DNA of 18,486 nt from an uncultured Muribaculum sp. (lineage in GTDB: Bacteria; Bacteroidota; Bacteroidia; Bacteroidales; Muribaculaceae), in NCBI GenBank assembly GCA_910587665.1, contig CAJUMZ010000012.1:1-18486 (forward strand), written 5' to 3'. The translations under genes were made by a program, and so were the position numbers. The notes beneath the pieces were generated by a model. The model was not told the DNA's origin and did no database searches. It was given only the letters and a program-made list of their open reading frames with translations. Positions 1-4,955 of the stretch are shown one piece after another. How positions within the stretch are numbered: the stretch's first letter is position 1; each line of letters opens with the position of its first letter.

Positions 1-54
1 GCAACACTATACTCTTGACATCTTCCTCGCCCACCGGGAAAATCCGCTGACCCG

Positions 55-83
55 TTTTAGTGCCAAAATAGTGCCAAATAACG
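55..83 (+). repeat. Paired TAGTGCCA direct repeat, copy 1
   Basis: TAGTGCCA occurs at 58-65 and 69-76, an 11-bp period that puts both on one face of the helix. The pair ends in CCAAATAACG. A close copy lies at 181-210. The arrangement resembles arm-type binding sites of tyrosine recombinases near the ends of integrative elements; that role is inferred. Confidence 0.6.
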
Positions 84-180
84 AATTAGAATATTGATAT
101 AAAGACAATTACGCCGACATATTTCAGACGAATAACAGAAAAAAAGCGACATTTTAAGCCTGTTTTAAGGCACTCGGACA

Positions 181-210
181 TTTTTAGTGCCATTTTAGTG
201 CCAAATATCG
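181..210 (+). repeat. Paired TAGTGCCA direct repeat, copy 2
   Basis: TAGTGCCA occurs at 185-192 and 196-203 with the same 11-bp period as copy 1. It ends in CCAAATATCG, against CCAAATAACG in copy 1. An inverted partial copy (GGCACT at 169-174) lies just upstream. The region between the two copies has no evident gene. Confidence 0.6.
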
Positions 211-423
211 CTGTAAATAATTGCTAATATGAATATTCCAAGACATTAACCAGACGTTAATGAGAATAACGGCGACATTTTAATAGTAGAGTATTCTGAT
301 GTTAAAGTCGCTGTCTGAAGATGGTTCGTAGAGTTGTCTGAGACATCTGGTAATAAATTATTTAAGATTGTCCGGCTTTTCCAATAACTGCATTTAGACA
401 GAGCGGTCCCGCCATCTATTGTC

Positions 424-455
424 TCTTCCGCGTGAATATAACCTAACGGGTATAA
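424..455 (+). repeat. Left copy of 32-bp direct repeat (candidate att site)
   Basis: This matches 4769-4800 at 30 of 32 positions, including an unbroken 24-bp identity (432-455 against 4777-4800). The two copies bracket the hip operon, the lipoprotein, the YhcG-like gene and the recombinase remnant. The copy also contains operator-like palindrome O1 (437-454). Duplicated core sites flanking an island that ends in recombinase coding sequence are typical of site-specific integration, but duplication by another route is possible. Confidence 0.6.
437..454 (+). promoter_or_regulatory. Operator-like palindrome O1 of the hip operon
   Basis: The sequence is TATAACC-TAAC-GGGTATA, two 7-bp half-sites around a 4-bp spacer. 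Six of seven positions match the perfect palindrome TATACCC-N4-GGGTATA. It lies exactly 41 bp upstream of O2. By analogy with E. coli HipB operators (TATCC-N8-GGATA), it is a probable HipB binding site. Confidence 0.65.
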
Positions 456-477
456 TCTGAGTGTGGTTAATTTATTT

Positions 478-495
478 TATACCCTTTATGGTGTA
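478..495 (+). promoter_or_regulatory. Operator-like palindrome O2 of the hip operon
   Basis: The sequence is TATACCC-TTTA-TGGTGTA, with a perfect left half-site and a 5-of-7 right half-site. It lies 41 bp from both O1 and O3. It covers the area where the -33 element would sit for the -7 box at 513-520, so bound repressor should block RNA polymerase. Confidence 0.65.
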
Positions 496-512
496 GTTTT
501 AGACGAAATTAT

Positions 513-520
513 TATCTTTG
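513..520 (+). promoter_or_regulatory. Bacteroidota -7 box for the hip operon
   Basis: TATCTTTG fits the Bacteroidota -7 consensus TAnnTTTG. No clear TTTG -33 element lies 19-21 bp upstream. The inferred transcription start is near 527, giving a very short leader before the ATG at 541. Operator O3 begins inside this box. Confidence 0.5.
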
Positions 521-536
521 CACCCCAAAGGGTATA
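519..536 (+). promoter_or_regulatory. Operator-like palindrome O3 of the hip operon
   Basis: The sequence is TGCACCC-CAAA-GGGTATA, with a 5-of-7 left half-site and a perfect right half-site. It overlaps the last two bases of the -7 box and the inferred transcription start, and ends 4 nt before the HipB start codon. This is the classical place for autorepression. Confidence 0.65.
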
Positions 537-540
537 TTTT

Positions 541-744
541 ATGACTAAATTAGCAATATACGTGAAAGAGATGCGTAAGCAGTTCGGGCTTACACAGATT
601 GATCTGTCCCAGAAATCAGGAGTGGGATTGCGTTTTGTGCGCGAACTTGAACAGGGTAAAGAAACTCTCCGCCTTGACAAGGTTAATCAGGTGCTGGCTC
701 TGTTTGGAGCCGAAATGATACCCGGAAAAATATCTAAACAATGA
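541..744 (+). CDS. hipB: HipB-like HTH antitoxin/regulator (HipBST operon)
   Basis: This is a 67-residue DNA-binding protein of the HipB/Xre class. In HipBA and HipBST modules HipB represses its own operon and helps restrain the kinase. The helix-turn-helix spans about residues 14-56: GLTQIDLSQKSGVGLRFVRE, then ELEQGKETLRLDKV, a typical Xre pattern. An upstream GTG at 463 would add 26 residues, but that extension crosses the operator-like palindromes and the -7 box, so I choose the ATG at 541. No Shine-Dalgarno is evident, as is usual in Bacteroidota. The stop overlaps the next ATG by 4 nt (ATGA), suggesting translational coupling. The three palindromes upstream point to autoregulation. The family call is firm; the exact partner role is inferred from context. 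Confidence 0.88.
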   Translation: MTKLAIYVKEMRKQFGLTQIDLSQKSGVGLRFVRELEQGKETLRLDKVNQVLALFGAEMIPGKISKQ

Positions 745-1079
745 AACAGGCGAATGTTTATGTAGGAAATATCCTTGCCGGTATACTGACTGAGGATGAC
801 ATGGGGTATGAGTTTAAATATGATACGGATTATCTGAATTCTGAAGATGTTAAGGCTATAAGTCTGACAATGCCGTTGACTGAAAAACCTTATCGTGATA
901 GGGTTTTGTTCCCTTTCTTCGATGGTCTGATTCCTGAAGGATGGCTACTCGACATTGCGGAACAGAGTTGGAAAATATCTGCTCGTGATAGATTCTCCCT
1001 TCTACTTGCCTGTTGTAAGGATTGTATAGGCAATGTAAGTGTGTTGCCAAAAGAATTAAAGGCGGCTACTGATGAATAA
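741..1079 (+). CDS. hipS: HipS-like protein (separate HipA N-terminal subdomain)
   Basis: This 112-residue protein matches only the N-terminal subdomain of HipA kinases, the part that in classical HipA is fused to the kinase core. Family signs are the ISLTMPL segment near residues 40-46, LFPFFDGLIPEGWLL near 56-70, and RFSLLLACCKDCIGNVSV near 84-101. In the enteropathogenic E. coli HipBST system the stand-alone HipS acts as the antitoxin that inhibits HipT; the same role is inferred here. The gene overlaps hipB by 4 nt and the kinase gene by 8 nt, so the proteins are probably made in balanced amounts. No frameshift is needed: the split is clean, with its own start and stop, so I treat it as a genuine two-gene arrangement. 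Confidence 0.85.
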   Translation: MKQANVYVGNILAGILTEDDMGYEFKYDTDYLNSEDVKAISLTMPLTEKPYRDRVLFPFFDGLIPEGWLLDIAEQSWKISARDRFSLLLACCKDCIGNVSVLPKELKAATDE

Positions 1080-2007
1080 GTGTCTATATTGCTATAAGCC
1101 GCTTGCCGAAGGCGAGGTGGATTATCATAAGTCGTGTGCCCGTAAGATATTTGAATCAGCAACTGTGCCGATGCTTCCATATACCAGAGCCAATATCAAG
1201 GAGCTGGCTCGGGAGATTGTGACTTCAAGTACCACTGTGACCGGTGTGCAGGCGAAATTGTCTCTCGAAATAGCGAGAGGTCACGCCGGTGAACCACAGC
1301 GCTTCACTATAGTTGGGTTATGGGGACGGTTTATCCTTAAGCCACAGACTGACCATTTTGCAAATCTACCGGAAAACGAAGATCTGACTATGCACATGGC
1401 GGAGGCTGTCGGAATCAAGACTGTGCCACATTCTTTGATACGTTTTGCCGACGGCGAATTATGCTACATAACCCGTCGCGTTGACCGCACCAAGAAAGGT
1501 GACAAGATTGCGATGGAGGATATGTGCCAGTTGTCAGAACGTCTTACCGAAGACAAATATAAAGGCTCGTATGAGCGTATGGCGAAACTGATAAAACAAT
1601 ACTCTACGGCTCCGCTTTTGGATATTGTCAATTTCTGGGAAGTGGTGCTATTTTCATGGTTGACAGGCAATGCCGACATGCATCTTAAGAACTTTTCGCT
1701 TTTCCGCCCCGCGGGCAACTACATGCTGACTCCGGCCTATGATCTTTTATCCACTTCAATAGTGATGCCGGACGATGACGAGGAATTGGCACTGACTTTG
1801 GCGGGTAAGAAAAAACATATAAAGAGGTGCGATTTTGAGGAGGCAATGCGCGATAGCGGAATGGATGAGAAGGTCATCGCAAATATCTTTAACAAGATCT
1901 CTAAAGTCATTCCGAAATGGTATGACTTAATAGAGGAATCGTTCCTGCCCGATGACATGAAACAGGCATATCGGAAGCAAATAGAATCCATGTCTGTACG
2001 CCTTTAA
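1072..2007 (+). CDS. hipT: HipT-like HipA-family serine/threonine kinase toxin
   Basis: This is the 311-residue kinase of the tripartite hip module. HipA/HipT kinases phosphorylate aminoacyl-tRNA synthetases (GltX for HipA, TrpS for E. coli HipT) and so arrest growth; the target here is unknown. A Cys/His motif at the N-terminus (C4, C7, H19, C22) suggests a small zinc knuckle. Next come a Gly-rich loop TTVTGVQ (54-60), where autophosphorylated serines of HipT are replaced by threonines, K90 in FILKPQ, the catalytic segment GNADMHLKNFS with D202 and N207, and the metal-binding D224 in YDLLS. All key kinase residues appear present, so an active enzyme is likely. The start overlaps the hipS stop. 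A hairpin terminator follows at about 2083-2120. Confidence 0.88.
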   Translation: MNKCLYCYKPLAEGEVDYHKSCARKIFESATVPMLPYTRANIKELAREIVTSSTTVTGVQAKLSLEIARGHAGEPQRFTIVGLWGRFILKPQTDHFANLPENEDLTMHMAEAVGIKTVPHSLIRFADGELCYITRRVDRTKKGDKIAMEDMCQLSERLTEDKYKGSYERMAKLIKQYSTAPLLDIVNFWEVVLFSWLTGNADMHLKNFSLFRPAGNYMLTPAYDLLSTSIVMPDDDEELALTLAGKKKHIKRCDFEEAMRDSGMDEKVIANIFNKISKVIPKWYDLIEESFLPDDMKQAYRKQIESMSVRL

Positions 2008-2082
2008 ATGGTCTGTATGTCATAATTTTGATGTTGTAATATTGCATCATATATCGAACGAATGATATCCCCCTTAACAGTA

Positions 2083-2120
2083 TAATCGCCCGAACTATAT
2101 CCAAGATTGTCGGGCGGTTA
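2083..2120. terminator. Bidirectional hairpin between convergent genes
   Basis: TAATCGCCCGA (2083-2093) and TCGGGCGGTTA (2110-2120) form an 11-bp stem with one G-U-type mismatch and a 16-nt loop. TTTATA follows on the plus strand. It lies between the 3' ends of hipT (plus) and the lipoprotein gene (minus), so it could terminate both transcripts. Confidence 0.7.
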
Positions 2121-2128
2121 TTTATAGG

Positions 2129-3298
2129 TCAGAACCCAGATTGTTCAATTCGATTTCCGCTCTTATCGATCCAATACCAATCGTCACTATCCCAATAATG
2201 ATACTCGCCTCCGCTTCCGGGAACAAGTTTCAATTCACCTGATCGGGTAACTTTAGCTTTTCCATTTTCAAATGGGAATCCAAAAACGAATTGAGGTTGA
2301 ATAATTATTTTCCCATCTTCAGAGGCATACCCTACATAATTATCCTTATCTATAACACGAATTAATCCGTCTGCGAAATAGTCGTCACCATTATCATATT
2401 GAAAGATTCGGTAACCTTCGGTAGTCCAAAGCAGGCTATCTAACTCTGATGGCAATCTTAAAATTTCAATGCCCTCAATCAAGGCGTATGGTACAAGGTA
2501 ATGATAACCGTCTACATTATTATAAAAAGCAATATCAAGATTTAGGATGGACCCTGATGGTATCGCACAAATGCTATCACTAAGGGCGTTTTTAACCGTA
2601 AAATAGAAATCTCCATAGTCAATGTTGCCTTCTAAATAGGTAAATTCAATAGCTGTATTCGGAGAGTTTCCTGTGATTCTTCTAATTGCTTCCTCTGTTG
2701 GCGCATTATTATTAGCATCCTTGCCACAAGAAATATATTTAGCTAAAACTTTTTTACGACAAATATTGGAATTGCTAAATTTTATACCTTCAAACATCTT
2801 ATGGCTAAGGCTTTTGTTATATTGCAAATCCTTGATGTCGCCCAAGATCACATTCTTAATCTTACCCGAAACATCTCGTTTAATCTCTATTTCTACAGTT
2901 GTCTTTCCAATGTAATCTGTGTAATAAATACCATCAAAATCATTATCAGCAGGGACAACGCTTTTAGACCATGATGAATCACAATCTTGTGCTTGAAGGA
3001 AAATATCATAATCATATTTTCCCGATTTAATATTTTGTATCAGGGAATCACAGCAGTATTCAGAAATCAAACTGTCAATTTTTTCCAAGTTGGGATTTTC
3101 TGCCGATTGCAATAATATGTATTCTTTATAGAACCTTGTTATATCCGGCATTTCTGAAAACGGAATGTCCTTATATATTCCTATCTCAAATTTGGCATCA
3201 TCTTTCGCTTGTTGTGATGCCTGTGACTTTCCACATGCTACACATGCCCATGTTGCAAATAGGAATAAAGTATGGATTGCAATTCGATTCCTTTTCAT
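2129..3298 (-). CDS. Putative lipoprotein with WG-repeat-like C-terminus
   Basis: This is a 389-residue exported protein of unknown role. I start it at the ATG at 3298 because the N-terminus then reads MKRNRIAIHTLFLFATWACVAC, a basic and hydrophobic signal ending in a weak lipobox (CVAC). A longer TTG start at 3340 would bury this signal. After the signal, a segment with ITRFYKEYILLQSAENPNLE and conserved aromatic and acidic residues is reminiscent of DUF3828-type lipoproteins. Near the C-terminus GLIRVIDKDNYVGYASEDGK followed by IIIQPQFVFGFPFENGKAKV has the form of a WG beta repeat. It follows the YhcG-like gene by 43 nt on the same strand and may share its transcript. It is visibly more AT-rich than the carbohydrate and envelope genes, in keeping with an acquired island. 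No function is assigned. Confidence 0.75.
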   Translation of the reverse strand: MKRNRIAIHTLFLFATWACVACGKSQASQQAKDDAKFEIGIYKDIPFSEMPDITRFYKEYILLQSAENPNLEKIDSLISEYCCDSLIQNIKSGKYDYDIFLQAQDCDSSWSKSVVPADNDFDGIYYTDYIGKTTVEIEIKRDVSGKIKNVILGDIKDLQYNKSLSHKMFEGIKFSNSNICRKKVLAKYISCGKDANNNAPTEEAIRRITGNSPNTAIEFTYLEGNIDYGDFYFTVKNALSDSICAIPSGSILNLDIAFYNNVDGYHYLVPYALIEGIEILRLPSELDSLLWTTEGYRIFQYDNGDDYFADGLIRVIDKDNYVGYASEDGKIIIQPQFVFGFPFENGKAKVTRSGELKLVPGSGGEYHYWDSDDWYWIDKSGNRIEQSGF

Positions 3299-3341
3299 GG
3301 CTTGAATTATAATAAAATGCGGATAATGCAGAAAATGCAAC

Positions 3342-4439
3342 TTATTTCAGTTCTGATTCAATATCCTCAATTGAGGGTAATGAACTCTTGAATTCATCAG
3401 GAATAAATTTTGTGAGCTGAAATTCAGCCACTCCAATAGGTTGTGATGATGATTCGAGGGCATATTGGGCAAGCACATTGTCTTTGTCCTTGCATATCAG
3501 CAGCCCGATTGTCGGATTATCCTGTTCGGTTTTAAGAATATGATTGACTGCTGTCATATATGTTCCAAGTTGGCCAATGTCTCCCGCTCCGAATGTGGCG
3601 GTCTTGACCTCTATCGCACAGTAAGCGTGCAGCCTTATATTATAGAATAGCAAATCAATGAATTGTTCCGTATGCCCTACTTTTAATCGGTATTCCTCGC
3701 CAACGTAAGCGAACCCAGAACCCAGTTCAAGAAGAAAGCGGGATATATTGGCCATAAGAGCCTTTTTCAATTCACGCTCTTTGTATGGCTCCCTCATCTC
3801 GGTAAAATCGAAAATATATGGGTCTTTTGTCAACTCTTGTGCAAGGTCGCTATTAGGCGCGGGGAGCAAGCGTGAAAAACTTGTCAATGCCTTTCCCTGC
3901 CGTAGATGTAGATTTGTGTCAATAAAAGAACGTAACACACCTCTTGACCAACCATCCTCAACAACTTTCCTTACATAAAACAATGCGGCATCGTAGTCTG
4001 ACTTTGAATAATACTTGTCAATAATTGTGCGATGATGTCCCCACGGAACAGAGAACAATATTTCAGCCGTGGTGTCTGATAAGTTGCCAACAGCCTGTTG
4101 GCATATCTCTCCTTCAGAATTGCCCACAACTTGTGGGCAATTTGCAGTCGCATGACTATAAAGAAGATACATCTTCTTCATGTATTGCAAATTCTGCCGA
4201 GAGAAGCCCTTGGCTTCGGGGATTGCGGCCTTAAGGTCTTGGCTAAGATGCTTGTAAAACCCCGTGCCGTATTTGTTTTCAGCGTCACGAGCCACTATGT
4301 CACGACCAAGCGACCAATAGAAGCGCAGCATCTCTTGGTTTACCCGTGTGGCAGCCTTAATCTGACTGCTACGGTAGCGTTCTTTTAACTCCTGTATCCA
4401 CCGGGAGTATTCGGCATCGGTTTTTATAAGTTTGCTCAT
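3342..4439 (-). CDS. PDDEXK nuclease-like protein, YhcG/DUF1016 family
   Basis: This 365-residue protein has the two-part YhcG architecture. The DUF1016 N-domain spans about residues 10-175, with FYWSLGRDIV near 40-49, GFSRQNLQYMKKMYLLY near 78-94 and VPWGHH at 131-136. A PDDEXK nuclease-like C-domain spans about 200-345. The candidate nuclease residues D262 (FIDLLFYN), E277 and K279 (IEVKT) and Q290 (GQLGTYM) are all present. The family is common on mobile islands and beside restriction or toxin loci; a DNA cleavage or repair role is predicted and not proven for most members. Between the domains lies a 12-residue tandem repeat (CPQVVGNSEGEI, then CQQAVGNLSDTT) encoded by two near-perfect DNA palindromes. 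The gene opens with ATG at 4439, about 32 nt after an inferred transcription start. Confidence 0.87.
   Translation of the reverse strand: MSKLIKTDAEYSRWIQELKERYRSSQIKAATRVNQEMLRFYWSLGRDIVARDAENKYGTGFYKHLSQDLKAAIPEAKGFSRQNLQYMKKMYLLYSHATANCPQVVGNSEGEICQQAVGNLSDTTAEILFSVPWGHHRTIIDKYYSKSDYDAALFYVRKVVEDGWSRGVLRSFIDTNLHLRQGKALTSFSRLLPAPNSDLAQELTKDPYIFDFTEMREPYKERELKKALMANISRFLLELGSGFAYVGEEYRLKVGHTEQFIDLLFYNIRLHAYCAIEVKTATFGAGDIGQLGTYMTAVNHILKTEQDNPTIGLLICKDKDNVLAQYALESSSQPIGVAEFQLTKFIPDEFKSSLPSIEDIESELK
4085..4103. repeat. Intragenic palindrome 1 in the YhcG-like gene
   Basis: TGCCAACAG (4085-4093) and CTGTTGGCA (4095-4103) are perfect reverse complements around a single central base. The palindrome encodes the QQAVGN part of the linker repeat. 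Its centre is 36 bp, or 12 codons, from palindrome 2. Confidence 0.8.
4120..4140. repeat. Intragenic palindrome 2 in the YhcG-like gene
   Basis: TTGCCCACAA (4120-4129) and TTGTGGGCAA (4131-4140) are perfect 10-bp arms around one base. It encodes the PQVVGN part of the linker repeat. With palindrome 1 it forms an in-frame, hairpin-prone pair at the domain junction. Confidence 0.8.
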
Positions 4440-4479
4440 GTTGAGGGGTTGACTGGCGATTGTTTGTCGTTGACAAATG

Positions 4480-4487
4480 CAAAGTTA
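4480..4487 (-). promoter_or_regulatory. -7 box for the YhcG-like gene
   Basis: On the minus strand TAACTTTG (4487 down to 4480) fits TAnnTTTG. I see no good -33 TTTG at 19-21 bp. Transcription would start near 4473 and give a leader of about 33 nt before the ATG at 4439. Confidence 0.5.
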
Positions 4488-4503
4488 CGAATTTTATTGG
4501 GAA

Positions 4504-4770
4504 TCAGGGATATTCTCCGAGCAAGTTAACAAGGTTTTGTTTCATTTCCTCGTCAATGTCGCGGTATCGGGCGAAAGCCTTACTGCCCTCTTTGTGGCCG
4601 GACAATACTCCGACAAGGTTCCAGTCGTTGACTTTCTTATAGATATTGCCGATGAATGTGCGTCGTGCAAGGTGACTGCTGGCAATCTTGTTGATTGGTC
4701 GCTTTTCCTCGTTGCCCGTTGTCGGATTGTGTACAATCACCATCCGGATAATGCCCCACGCGGTAAAATC
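4504..4770 (-). pseudogene. Tyrosine recombinase/integrase C-terminal remnant
   Basis: The minus-strand frame encodes the end of a Bacteroidota-type tyrosine recombinase: VIVHNPTTGNEEKRPIN, then SSHLARRTFIGNIYKKV, then LSGHKEGSKAFARYRDIDEE and a stop. It shows the HxxR box (SHLAR), the GH of the late catalytic box, and the nucleophile tyrosine in FARYRDID. A full enzyme of this class has about 380-420 residues; only about 80-90 survive, and I see no N-terminal half anywhere in the window. The frame stays open upstream into the 32-bp direct repeat at 4769-4800, where recognisable integrase sequence ends. I infer that recombination or deletion removed the rest. It is unlikely to be active. Confidence 0.8.
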
Positions 4771-4800
4771 TTTCGTGTGAATATAACCTAACGGGTATAA
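4769..4800 (+). repeat. Right copy of 32-bp direct repeat (candidate att site)
   Basis: This partner of 424-455 has 30 of 32 identities and a 24-bp uninterrupted match at 4777-4800. It sits immediately upstream, in minus-strand sense, of the surviving recombinase segment. It carries an orphan copy of the TATAACC-N4-GGGTATA palindrome (4782-4799), with no second or third operator nearby. Confidence 0.6.
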
Positions 4801-4899
4801 ATATTGTAGGTTGTCAACGGTCGTGTTACCGTAGGAGAGGTAAATGTTACGGCGGGTAAGTTGTTTGGTTACGTGGATTGTGCTATATGTAACACGTGA

Positions 4900-4932
4900 G
4901 TTGGGAAAATCGCCATGTATTTAATAACTTTG
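4900..4932 (+). promoter_or_regulatory. Promoter for the GH43 gene
   Basis: TAACTTTG (4925-4932) fits the Bacteroidota -7 box, and GTTG (4900-4903) lies 21 bp upstream where the -33 TTTG belongs. Inferred transcription start is near 4939, leaving a leader of about 17 nt before the ATG at 4956. This supports that ATG over the GTG at 4896, which lies upstream of the promoter. Confidence 0.6.
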
Positions 4933-4955
4933 TGACATACCAAAAGACACAGTGT

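Larger units (their letters stand above)
1..430. other. Non-coding region at the left edge of the accessory island
   Basis: I see no convincing gene here. A short open plus-strand frame from position 2 to 115 could be the end of a gene entering from the left, but it carries no motif I recognise and contains one of the TAGTGCCA repeat pairs, so I do not call it. The stretch is AT-rich and holds two copies of a paired TAGTGCCA motif (55-83 and 181-210) and two copies of GCGACATTTTAA (near 147 and 272). These suggest a recombinase or regulator binding region rather than coding DNA. Confidence 0.5.

Noticed and set aside
2..115. Possible end of a gene entering from the left (plus strand, ending in NNELEY)
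   Set aside because: It is short, has no recognised motif, and includes a TAGTGCCA repeat pair that also occurs in clearly non-coding DNA at 181-210.
463..540. Longer HipB start at the GTG at 463
   Set aside because: The extension would cross operators O2 and O3 and the -7 box, and it adds sequence unlike HipB N-termini. The ATG at 541 gives a normal-length protein.
741..2007. Split HipA as a frameshifted single gene
   Set aside because: Both parts have proper starts and stops with short overlaps, and the second begins with its own conserved Cys/His motif, as expected of a natural HipS/HipT arrangement.
4477..4791. Plus-strand frames opposite the integrase remnant
   Set aside because: The minus-strand reading has unmistakable tyrosine recombinase boxes (SHLARRTF, LSGHKEGS, FARYRDID), so the plus-strand frames are shadows.
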